Source: Sulfurovum sp.
GTDB lineage: Bacteria > Campylobacterota > Campylobacteria > Campylobacterales > Sulfurovaceae
Assembly: GCA_015493425.1 (NCBI GenBank)
Contig: WGDG01000192.1
Coordinates: forward strand, 1 to 9,287
Length of the DNA: 9,287 bases
Reading direction: 5' to 3'
Shown: positions 1 through 5,954 of the stretch, in pieces
How positions within the stretch are numbered: the stretch's first letter is position 1
Layout: every line of letters begins with the position of its first letter
Made by a program: the position numbers and the translations under genes
The notes under the pieces: generated by a model
Seen by the model: only the letters and a program-made list of their open reading frames with translations
What the model was told of the DNA's origin: nothing
The model's database searches: none

Positions 1-239
1 ACTTTACGGTAAAGATGGCGGATATCTTCCTGATGCCCCAATGCATAAAAATCACGCTCTACTTTTTCAAGGTCAAGCAGGTTCTGTCGGCAGCGTGCAC
101 GCTGAATACGGTTGAGCCTCTCACGTGTCTGAGCCTGCTGTAATTGACGCTTGATGCTGTGTAGACGGCTGAAAAAGTGGCGTAATTCACTTTCAAGCTC
201 AGAAACCGGTTGCGTATCAAAACATTGTAAACGGTACAT
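1..239 (-). CDS. Hypothetical helical protein, N-terminal 79 residues (runs off the left edge)
   Basis: An open frame reads from an ATG at 239 leftward to the window edge without a stop. It begins MYRLQCFDTQPVSELE and has 79 visible codons. The start is well supported by an AGGAGG ribosome site 5 bases upstream (complement of 245-250) and a TATAAT -10 at 269-274. The visible part is rich in Leu, Arg, Gln and Glu, with no glycine until about residue 68, so it is probably almost wholly alpha-helical and perhaps coiled-coil from about residue 12 to 65. I see no signal peptide, membrane segment or catalytic motif. It lies 58 bases after the selO stop on the same strand, so it may be partly co-transcribed with selO as well as having its own promoter. 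I do not recognise the family; the missing C-terminus could change the picture. Confidence 0.7.
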   Translation of the reverse strand, partial: MYRLQCFDTQPVSELESELRHFFSRLHSIKRQLQQAQTRERLNRIQRARCRQNLLDLEKVERDFYALGHQEDIRHLYRK

Positions 240-268
240 GATTGCCTCCTAAAATAGAATCTTTTCTC

Positions 269-276
269 ATTATAAT
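269..276. promoter_or_regulatory. Palindromic TATAAT -10 element (both strands)
   Basis: The 10-mer CATTATAATG at 268-277 is its own reverse complement, so a perfect TATAAT reads on both strands (minus 269-274, plus 271-276). The minus-strand reading is 30 bases upstream of the leftmost gene's ATG and is the likely functional -10. I see no convincing -35. The plus-strand reading would fire into the 3' end of selO and has no gene to serve. Confidence 0.5.
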
Positions 277-297
277 GGCTCCACGCTTAAACGAGGC

Positions 298-1734
298 TCA
301 TGAGCTGCAACTAAGCTTCGTGTTACGGTGTTCTTCGGGCGTATGCCCTGCCCAGCATTCAAATTTCGGATGTTCTGCAAAGGGATTTCGTGCAATTTGA
401 AAAAGATCGTCTATCCGTGTATACTCCCCTTTTTCAGCTGCATCAATGGCTTCCTGAAGCATATAGTTCTTCAGTACATATTTTGGATTGGTTTGCAGCA
501 TTTTCTCATGACGCTCTGTTGTGCTGCTTTTATTATGTTCCAGTCGCCTGTCGTAGCTCTCAAGCCACTCTTGCATCGGTGCATGGTAAAGTCCGAGTGA
601 AAGCAGCGCTTTGTGCTCACCGTCGTAACGGCTGAGAGCTCTGAAAAAGAGGGTATAATCTACCTGCAATGCCTGCAGCACACCCAGCAGGTGTTTTACA
701 AATACCATATCCCCTTTCTCTGCTGTATCAAGCCCCAGCTTTTGCCGCATCTCGTCCAAATATGCGGTGCGGTAAAGCGTACGATACCCACTTAAAATTT
801 CTTCCATTGTGTGGATATCGAGCAATGGTGAGAGTGCTGTCATCAATGCACGCAGATTCCACTCGGCAACATCAGGCTGATTACCGAAGCTGTAACGTCC
901 ATAGGCATCGGAATGGTTGCAAATGTTATTGTGGTCATAGACATCCAAAAAAGCATAAGGACCGTAGTCGATGGTAAGACCTGCAATGGACATATTGTCC
1001 GTATTCATCACTCCGTGGTTAAAGCCTACCGCCTGCCATTTGGCAATCAGTTTTGCCGTGCATGCCACCACCGCTTCAAAAAAACGGATGTAACGGTCAT
1101 TCTGCCCAATGAGATGCGGATAGCTCTCTGCAATAGCATACTCGGTCAACGCTTTAAGCTCGTCAAAATGTTTTTTATGTGCGAAATATTCAAAGGTACC
1201 AAAACGCACCCAGCTTGGACTTAAGCGCAACACAATGGCACCCTTTTCCCACTCCTGACGGTACACCGAATGGTTCGAGCCAATCATAGCCAGTGCACGT
1301 GTCGTCTCTATGTGCAACCCATGCATCGCCTCACTCATCAGGTACTCGCGTATGGAAGAGCGCAGTACCGCTCTTCCGTCACCTGAACGTGAATATTTTG
1401 TAACCCCTGCACCTTTAAGCTGAAAATGCCATCCGTTAAGCGTACCAATGTTCACAGCACGTCCGTCACCAAGCTGTGGAACGTAATGGCCAAACTGATG
1501 CCCTGCATAGCACATGGCGAACGGATTACTCCCCTCCGGGTGCCAGCTTCCGTTAACAAATTCGACAAAACGCCCGGTATGAAGCTCTTCTTTGTCAATT
1601 CCCAGCTCTTCTGCAAACGGTTCGTTGGCATGAATGAGAAAAGGGCCTTTCAGAGGTGTAGGCGTTACCGGATCATGGCACTCTTGCGGCAGGGACAGAT
1701 AGGGGTTGGTGAGTTTTAATTCGTTCAGTTTCAT
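298..1734 (-). CDS. selO: Protein adenylyltransferase SelO (YdiU family)
   Basis: SelO has a protein-kinase fold with ATP bound in a flipped orientation, and transfers AMP from ATP to Ser, Thr or Tyr of target proteins; in E. coli it is linked to oxidative-stress defence. Nearly the whole length matches E. coli YdiU as I remember it: YAGHQFGHYVPQLGDGR near residue 77, LKGAGVTKYSRSGDGRAVLRSSIRE (split pattern) near 106-130, and HGVMNTDNMS...DYGPYAFLD near 240-264. The catalytic and metal-binding aspartates should be D246 (TDN) and D256 (DYG). It ends Cys-Ser-Ser, the position where animal SelO carries selenocysteine; here the codon is TGC, an ordinary cysteine. Length 478 aa is typical. I chose ATG at 1734; a TTG two codons upstream (1740) keeps the frame. 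Neither has a good ribosome site. Transcribed divergently from yebC. Confidence 0.95.
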   Translation of the reverse strand: MKLNELKLTNPYLSLPQECHDPVTPTPLKGPFLIHANEPFAEELGIDKEELHTGRFVEFVNGSWHPEGSNPFAMCYAGHQFGHYVPQLGDGRAVNIGTLNGWHFQLKGAGVTKYSRSGDGRAVLRSSIREYLMSEAMHGLHIETTRALAMIGSNHSVYRQEWEKGAIVLRLSPSWVRFGTFEYFAHKKHFDELKALTEYAIAESYPHLIGQNDRYIRFFEAVVACTAKLIAKWQAVGFNHGVMNTDNMSIAGLTIDYGPYAFLDVYDHNNICNHSDAYGRYSFGNQPDVAEWNLRALMTALSPLLDIHTMEEILSGYRTLYRTAYLDEMRQKLGLDTAEKGDMVFVKHLLGVLQALQVDYTLFFRALSRYDGEHKALLSLGLYHAPMQEWLESYDRRLEHNKSSTTERHEKMLQTNPKYVLKNYMLQEAIDAAEKGEYTRIDDLFQIARNPFAEHPKFECWAGHTPEEHRNTKLSCSS

Positions 1735-1738
1735 AACC

Positions 1739-1795
1739 AAATAGTATCAGCCAATCCTTAAATAGTATACTGCATATTTCGGGTTAAACTATTTA
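1739..1795. repeat. Three copies of an AAATAGT element in the selO/yebC control region
   Basis: AAATAGTAT occurs at 1739-1747 and again at 1760-1768, as direct repeats exactly 21 bases apart (two helical turns). An inverted copy, ACTATTTA at 1788-1795, pairs perfectly with TAAATAGT at 1759-1766, and two more C-G pairs form if T1758 is bulged. The middle copy overlaps the selO -10 and the inverted copy lies between the -35 and -10 regions of yebC. The arrangement looks like an operator for a dimeric regulator. I do not recognise the box. Confidence 0.5.
1764..1769 (-). promoter_or_regulatory. Putative -10 of selO (TATACT)
   Basis: TATACT on the minus strand, 30 bases upstream of the chosen selO ATG. 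No clear -35 is visible, which is common for housekeeping promoters in Campylobacterota. Confidence 0.45.
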
Positions 1796-1799
1796 GGAG

Positions 1800-1805
1800 T
1801 ATAAT
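1800..1805 (+). promoter_or_regulatory. Putative -10 of yebC (TATAAT)
   Basis: A perfect TATAAT 31 bases upstream of the yebC ATG. The bases 17 upstream (TTTCGG, 1777-1782) match a -35 poorly. A ribosome site AAAAGGA follows at 1822-1828, 8 bases before the start. Confidence 0.6.
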
Positions 1806-1836
1806 ACGCCCAATCATTGACAAAAGGATACAACCG

Positions 1837-2577
1837 ATGGGTAGAGCGTTCGAATACCGCAAAGCGGCAAAAATGAAACGATGGGGCACCATGTCCCGCC
1901 TGTTCCCAAAACTGGGAAAAGTCATTACTATGGCAGCCAAAGAGGGAGGATCCCCTGACCCGGAGATGAATGCCAAACTGCGTACGGCCATTCTCAATGC
2001 CAAAGCGCAGAATATGCCAAAAGACAACATCGAAGCGGCGATCAAACGAGCTTTCAACAAAGATGCAGCCGATATCAAAGAAATCACCTATGATGTGAAA
2101 GCGCCCTACGGCGTACAGATGATCGTCGAGTGTGCGACAGACAACGGTACCCGTACCGTCGCCAATGTCAAAGCAATTCTCAACCGTAACCATGCAGAGA
2201 TGCTTACTTCAGGGTCACTCAATTTCATGTTTACCCGAAAAGCGGTTTTTGTTATTGACAAAACCGAAGATATGGATGTTGAAGAGCTGGAACTGGATCT
2301 GATCGATTACGGACTGGAGGAAATTGAAGAAGATGTTGAGCCTCAGGAAAACGGCGAAGACAAGCCCATTTTAAGAATTTACGGTGACTATACCGCCTTT
2401 GGTGATCTCAGTAAAGCCTTTGAAGAACGCGGCATCGAGCCGAAAAAGTCAACACTGGAGTACATTGCCAATACACCGGTTGAACTGAACGAAGAGCAGC
2501 TTGAAGAGGTTGAAGCCCTTATTGACAAACTCGAAGAGGATGATGACGTACAAAACGTCTATACCAATATCAACTGA
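1837..2577 (+). CDS. yebC: YebC/PmpR (TACO1) family protein
   Basis: YebC-family proteins were long annotated as DNA-binding regulators. Recent work on bacterial YebC and mitochondrial TACO1 supports a role on the ribosome, easing synthesis of proline-rich stretches. The 246-aa length is normal. The N-terminus MGRAFEYRKAAKMKRWGTMS differs from the MAGHSKWANIKHRK form of E. coli and is the version I associate with Campylobacterota and Bacteroidetes. The conserved core is clear: NAKLRTAILNAKAQNMPKDN near residues 48-67, ATDNGTRTVANVK near 101-113, and SGSLNFMFTRKAVF near 127-140. The C-terminal third is strongly acidic (EELEEVEALIDKLEEDDD), also typical. The ATG is fixed by an AAAAGGA ribosome site 8 bases upstream. 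It stands alone, divergent from selO and convergent with the ABC-F gene. The family call is firm; whether this member acts on translation, transcription or both is not visible. Confidence 0.95.
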   Translation: MGRAFEYRKAAKMKRWGTMSRLFPKLGKVITMAAKEGGSPDPEMNAKLRTAILNAKAQNMPKDNIEAAIKRAFNKDAADIKEITYDVKAPYGVQMIVECATDNGTRTVANVKAILNRNHAEMLTSGSLNFMFTRKAVFVIDKTEDMDVEELELDLIDYGLEEIEEDVEPQENGEDKPILRIYGDYTAFGDLSKAFEERGIEPKKSTLEYIANTPVELNEEQLEEVEALIDKLEEDDDVQNVYTNIN

Positions 2578-2590
2578 TGCTTAGCATCAG
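2574..2590 (+). terminator. Hairpin across the yebC stop codon
   Basis: CTGATGC (2574-2580), loop TTA, GCATCAG (2584-2590): a perfect 7-bp stem that includes the TGA stop of yebC. No run of T follows, so it is a weak intrinsic terminator at best; it could instead stabilise the 3' end of the mRNA. Confidence 0.35.
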
Positions 2591-2600
2591 AGTATTCAAC

Positions 2601-2626
2601 GTTCAGGAAACTTCTACATACTGAAC
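2601..2626. repeat. Short inverted repeat between yebC and the ABC-F gene
   Basis: GTTCAG (2601-2606) and CTGAAC (2621-2626) form a 6-bp inverted repeat around a 14-base loop. It is the middle of three inverted repeats in this convergent gap. It has no T tract and no clear role. Confidence 0.3.
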
Positions 2627-2630
2627 ACCG

Positions 2631-2650
2631 AAACAGGCTATGGCCTGTTT
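2631..2650 (-). terminator. Hairpin after the ABC-F gene, possibly bidirectional
   Basis: AAACAGGC (2631-2638), loop TATG, GCCTGTTT (2643-2650): a perfect 8-bp stem directly at the TGA stop of the ABC-F gene (2650-2652). The stem itself ends in A3/T3 on both strands, so it could stop transcription from either side. The T run is short, so efficiency may be modest. Confidence 0.5.
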
Positions 2651-4248
2651 CAATGCCTCCCGTACTTCTCCACAAACTCTTCGTAATTGCCTTCAAAATC
2701 GATCATCGTACCATCTTCATTAAGTTTGATAATACGGTTGGCAAAGGCATCGATGAGTTCACGGTCATGGGAAACGACAATAGCGCCACCTTCATAGCGG
2801 TGCAGTGCTTCACCCAGGGAAACGATCGCTTCAAGGTCAAGGTGGTTATTCGGCTCATCCATTACAAGGAAGTTGGCGGAGTCCATCATCATCTTGCTCA
2901 TCATGACACGGTGTTTTTCACCTCCGGAACAGGCATCTACTTTCTTTTTCTGTTCCTCACCGCTAAAGAGCATACGACCGAGTGTCTTTCTGATGTCGTC
3001 AATATGCCACTTGGCATCAAACCCCTGTATCCACTGCGGCAGTTCCACATCACCCGTAACGATGTCTGTCGTATTTTGCGGAAAATAACTCGTCGTGATA
3101 GTCTGTCCCCAATTGTAGCTGCCGCTGTCAGGTTCCAGATTGCCCATCAAGATTTCGAGCAGTGTTGTTTTTCCCACACCATTGGTACCAATAAGGGCTA
3201 TCTTGTCACCTTTGTTAACTTTAAACGAAATATGTTCAAATACCTTCTCATCGCCATAGCTCTTGGACAGGTCATTGACCTCCAGTACCTCGTTCCCGAT
3301 CTCTCTGTGCGGGCGGAACATAATGGATGGGTCGCGTCTTGAGGAGAGCTTTATCTCTCCCACATCAAGTTTATCGAGCTGTTTCTGTCGGGAGGTCGCC
3401 TGTTTGGCTTTGGAAGCATTCGCGGAGAAACGGGCAATAAACTTCTCAAGCTCCTCTTTCTCTTTAAGCGCCTTGCTTCTGTCCGCTTCTGCCTGCTTTG
3501 CCATCAGGTTGGCTGCAATGTACCACTCGTCATAGTTTCCGGTGAACTCACGAATGGTCTGAAAATCAAGGTCGAGAATATGGGTTACCACACCATTGAG
3601 GAAATGTCTGTCGTGTGAAATGACCAGCAGTGTTCCTTCATGACGTTTGAGTTCCTCTTCCAGCCATGCGATGGTCTCCATGTCCAGGTTGTTGGTAGGC
3701 TCGTCCAGTAATAATACATCGGGTTTGAGGAAGAGTACCTGTGCGAGCAAAATCTTGAACTTGTCTCCGCCGGTAAGTGAACTCATCAGGTCATTGTGCT
3801 GCTCTACCGGGAACCCCAGTGTGGTCAGCAGTTTTTCGATCTTGACATCACTCTCATAGGTGGGGTCTTCATCCGCGCAGATCATCTCCAGCTCAGCCAG
3901 ACGGTTGTTAACCTCATCGCTTTCAAAGTCACCCTCCATGTAGAGCTTCTCTTTCTCTTTTTGGGCATCGTAGAGCTTTTTGTTGCCATAGAGTACGGCA
4001 TCTTTGAGTGTAAAATCCTCAAAGGCATACTGGTTTTGGCTGAGCATTCCCAGTTTGAGTCCGGGTTGAAGCTGTACTTCCCCTTCGCTTGGTTCAATCT
4101 CTCCGGCAAGAATCTTCATAAAGGTCGATTTTCCCGCCCCGTTGGCACCAATGAGACCGTAGCGTTTACCCACATCGAGAGTCTGGTTGATCTTGTCGAA
4201 AAGCACGCGCTTTCCGTAACGCTGTGTTAAATTTACTGTAGAGAGCAT
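2650..4248 (-). CDS. ybiT: ABC-F family ATPase, YbiT type
   Basis: A soluble tandem ATPase without membrane domains; ABC-F proteins bind the ribosomal E site and relieve stalled or idle ribosomes. Domain 1: Walker A GANGAGKST (34-42), signature LTGGDK (158-163), Walker B LLLDEP (179-184), switch His212. The linker (about 240-300) includes FSANASKAKQATSR, close to E. coli YbiT as I recall it, which is why I prefer YbiT over EttA or Uup. Domain 2: Walker A GTNGVGKTT (354-362), signature CSGGEK (440-445), Walker B LVMDEP (461-466), switch His494. Departures from consensus are Thr for Ser in the first signature, Cys for Leu before the second, and DEPNNHLD where DEPTNHLD is usual. Both catalytic glutamates are kept. 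The ATG has AAGGAA upstream at normal spacing. 532 aa is normal. Divergent from sorA. Confidence 0.93.
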   Translation of the reverse strand: MLSTVNLTQRYGKRVLFDKINQTLDVGKRYGLIGANGAGKSTFMKILAGEIEPSEGEVQLQPGLKLGMLSQNQYAFEDFTLKDAVLYGNKKLYDAQKEKEKLYMEGDFESDEVNNRLAELEMICADEDPTYESDVKIEKLLTTLGFPVEQHNDLMSSLTGGDKFKILLAQVLFLKPDVLLLDEPTNNLDMETIAWLEEELKRHEGTLLVISHDRHFLNGVVTHILDLDFQTIREFTGNYDEWYIAANLMAKQAEADRSKALKEKEELEKFIARFSANASKAKQATSRQKQLDKLDVGEIKLSSRRDPSIMFRPHREIGNEVLEVNDLSKSYGDEKVFEHISFKVNKGDKIALIGTNGVGKTTLLEILMGNLEPDSGSYNWGQTITTSYFPQNTTDIVTGDVELPQWIQGFDAKWHIDDIRKTLGRMLFSGEEQKKKVDACSGGEKHRVMMSKMMMDSANFLVMDEPNNHLDLEAIVSLGEALHRYEGGAIVVSHDRELIDAFANRIIKLNEDGTMIDFEGNYEEFVEKYGRH

Positions 4249-4270
4249 CGTTTGTTTCCTTCGTGCTGTA

Positions 4271-4320
4271 ATATGGTTGCGATTTTACCCAAATCTTCTG
4301 AAAGTGTCTTCAAACCATAT
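4271..4320. repeat. 8-bp inverted repeat in the ABC-F/sorA control region
   Basis: ATATGGTT (4271-4278) and AACCATAT (4313-4320) are perfect reverse complements separated by 34 bases. The left arm lies just downstream of the ABC-F -10 and the right arm covers the -35 region of sorA. It is a candidate operator pair; the regulator is unknown. Confidence 0.4.
4282..4287 (-). promoter_or_regulatory. Putative -10 of the ABC-F gene (TAAAAT)
   Basis: TAAAAT on the minus strand, 34 bases upstream of the ABC-F ATG. A TTGAAG lies about 20 bases further upstream (complement of 4308-4313), slightly too far for a good -35. Confidence 0.4.
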
Positions 4321-4336
4321 CGAATAAACTTTTAAG

Positions 4337-4342
4337 TATAAT
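4337..4342 (+). promoter_or_regulatory. Putative -10 of sorAB (TATAAT)
   Basis: A perfect TATAAT 33 bases before the sorA ATG, preceded by T-rich sequence. The ribosome site AAAGGAA (4359-4365) sits 9 bases before the start. Confidence 0.6.
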
Positions 4343-4374
4343 CGTCAAATTTTTTTCCAAAGGAATACCGCACT

Positions 4375-5583
4375 ATGCTAAGACGAGATTTCTTCAAACA
4401 CGCTGCTCTCATCGCAGGCAGTGCCTCCGTGGGCAGTACCGCTGCCGATGCCGACACGACGACACACCCTATTGACAACCGTAAGGTTGCCGACATCGCG
4501 TTCCCACAAAAGCGTCCACTCATTACCTACTCCGACCGGCCGCCGCTGCTGGAAACACCCCGTGAAATCTTTGCAAATCCCATTACCCCTAACGATCTCT
4601 TTTTCGTCCGATGGCACATGCCGATGATCCCCACCTACATCAACTCGCACTACTTCTCCATCAAAATCGACGGAGAGGTCGAAAAACCTCTCAAGATCAG
4701 CGTTGACTCCCTCAAACGCGACTTCGAACCGGTAGAGATCACCTCTGTGCTTCAATGCGGTGGCAACAGCAGAAGCGCCTTTCATCCGACCCCCGGCGGC
4801 ATCCAGTGGGGACCGGGTGCAATGGGATGTGCCAAATGGAAAGGTGCGCGTCTCAAAGATGTACTGGCCAAAGCCGGCCTCGGGAAAAACGCAAGCTGGA
4901 TCAAATTCCACGGCCTTGAAAAACCTGTTTACACCAAAACAGACGGCTTTGTGCGTGCACTTGAACTTGACAAACTGCATGACACGATCATCATCGCCTA
5001 CGAGATGAACGGTGAAGCACTCCCCTACCTCAACGGCTTTCCCGTACGCCTCATTCTGCCGGGATTCTATTCTGACAGCTGGGTGAAAATGCTTTCCAAC
5101 ATCACCGTTACCGACACTAAGCCGAAGCTGCACTTCATGGATCATGCCTACCGCGTACCGGACAACGCATGTGAGTGTGAAACACCGGACAACCTTGCAG
5201 CAAAGACCAAGCCTATCGAAGAGATGAACGTCAACTCTCTCATCGGCTACCCTACAAGCGGTACCAGGGTCAAACAAGGAGCCAAACTCATTGTCCGCGG
5301 TGTCGCTTTCGACGGTGGACACGGCATTGCCAAAGTCGAAATCTCCACAGACGGGGGTACCAATTGGCAAAAGGCAACACTCGATGACGGCATACAGGGA
5401 CCATATGCCTACCGCAGCTTTAGACACACACTCAAACCCGCCCAGACAGGGGAGCTTACAATCATGACACGGGCAACAAACACCAAAGGTGAAATCCAGC
5501 CTTTTGCCAAAGATGTCAACTGGAACCGCGGCGGCTACAAATACAACGGCATCGATGAAGTAACGGTGGAGGTGGTATCATGA
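4375..5583 (+). CDS. sorA: Sulfite:cytochrome c oxidoreductase, molybdenum subunit (SorA)
   Basis: Periplasmic molybdenum enzyme that should oxidise sulfite to sulfate and pass electrons to the cytochrome encoded next door. The N-terminus MLRRDFFKHAALIAG is a short twin-arginine (Tat) signal (R3, R4), probably cut after ADA at residue 26, so it would be folded with cofactor before export. The sulfite-oxidase-fold molybdopterin domain spans about 60-250. VLQCGGNSR carries C128, the expected molybdenum ligand, and WGPGAMGCAKWKG (145-157) and GFPVRLILPGFY (221-232) follow. Residues from about 280 form the immunoglobulin-like Mo-co dimerisation domain. Length 402 aa fits. Order and partner match C. 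jejuni Cj0005c/Cj0004c, a characterised sulfite respiration system. SoxC, of the Sox thiosulfate complex, is the main alternative, but no sox genes are visible. An extra CEC pair (C266, C268) is noted. Overlaps sorB by ATGA. Confidence 0.87.
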   Translation: MLRRDFFKHAALIAGSASVGSTAADADTTTHPIDNRKVADIAFPQKRPLITYSDRPPLLETPREIFANPITPNDLFFVRWHMPMIPTYINSHYFSIKIDGEVEKPLKISVDSLKRDFEPVEITSVLQCGGNSRSAFHPTPGGIQWGPGAMGCAKWKGARLKDVLAKAGLGKNASWIKFHGLEKPVYTKTDGFVRALELDKLHDTIIIAYEMNGEALPYLNGFPVRLILPGFYSDSWVKMLSNITVTDTKPKLHFMDHAYRVPDNACECETPDNLAAKTKPIEEMNVNSLIGYPTSGTRVKQGAKLIVRGVAFDGGHGIAKVEISTDGGTNWQKATLDDGIQGPYAYRSFRHTLKPAQTGELTIMTRATNTKGEIQPFAKDVNWNRGGYKYNGIDEVTVEVVS

Positions 5584-5912
5584 AAAAAGTAACAGTGCTT
5601 GCCCTGATGACGGCAATACTTTTTATATCAGTGAATGCGGAAGAGAAAAAGGTCGAGGTTCAAAAAGGCATCAAAATGCCCTATATGGCATTTCCAATGA
5701 AACAGGGGAAAGGGATGTACTCCACCAAAGGAAAGTGCAACATGTGCCACTCCTGGGGATATGTCCTTAATCAGGGAGCACAGTCAAAAAAGTTCTGGCG
5801 TAAAAAAGTCATCAAAATGATCACTGTCTTTCAGGCACCTATTAAAAATAAAGATATAGATGAAGTAGTGGAGTATCTGTATGCGAATTATGGAAACGGG
5901 AAAGAGAATTAA
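5580..5912 (+). CDS. sorB: Monohaem cytochrome c subunit of sulfite oxidoreductase (SorB)
   Basis: Small periplasmic cytochrome c, the probable electron acceptor from SorA. A Sec signal peptide occupies residues 1-20 (KK then a hydrophobic stretch ending SVNA, cut before EEKK). One haem site is present: CNMCH at 53-57, giving covalent attachment by C53 and C56 with H57 as proximal ligand. The distal ligand is probably a methionine in the KMITVF segment (M80), which is an inference. At 110 aa it matches the size I recall for C. jejuni Cj0004c. Its ATG overlaps the sorA stop (ATGA, 5580-5583), and GGAGG at 5568-5572 inside sorA supplies the ribosome site, so the two are translationally coupled. 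SorA uses Tat while SorB uses Sec, so the partners would meet only in the periplasm. Confidence 0.87.
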   Translation: MKKVTVLALMTAILFISVNAEEKKVEVQKGIKMPYMAFPMKQGKGMYSTKGKCNMCHSWGYVLNQGAQSKKFWRKKVIKMITVFQAPIKNKDIDEVVEYLYANYGNGKEN

Positions 5913-5920
5913 AAATTAAT

Positions 5921-5938
5921 GGTGCGTGATTACGCACC
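5921..5938. terminator. Bidirectional terminator between sorB and arsC
   Basis: GGTGCGT (5921-5927), loop GATT, ACGCACC (5932-5938): a perfect GC-rich 7-bp stem in the 42-base gap between convergent genes. On the minus strand it is followed by ATTAATTTTTAATT, a good T-rich tail for ending the lolA-arsC transcript. On the plus strand the following sequence is only moderately T-rich. Confidence 0.7.
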
Positions 5939-5954
5939 CTATCCGTCCTAATTT

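Noticed and set aside
298..306. TGA at the end of selO as a selenocysteine codon
   Set aside because: The Sec-equivalent position is already TGC (Cys), the TGA follows Cys-Ser-Ser, and reading through leads directly into the promoter of the next gene with no conserved extension.
1789..2193. A minus-strand frame across the yebC start and its promoter
   Set aside because: It would run through the yebC coding region and the shared promoter; no motif or ribosome site supports it.
2653..3342. A 229-codon plus-strand frame inside the ABC-F gene
   Set aside because: The opposite strand encodes both ATPase motifs without a break; this frame has no family signal and no start signals.
4378..5427. A 349-codon open frame antisense to sorA
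   Set aside because: It lies wholly inside a gene with clear domain matches, its protein has low-complexity mixed composition with no recognisable motif, and it has no ribosome site. It is a by-product of codon use on the other strand.
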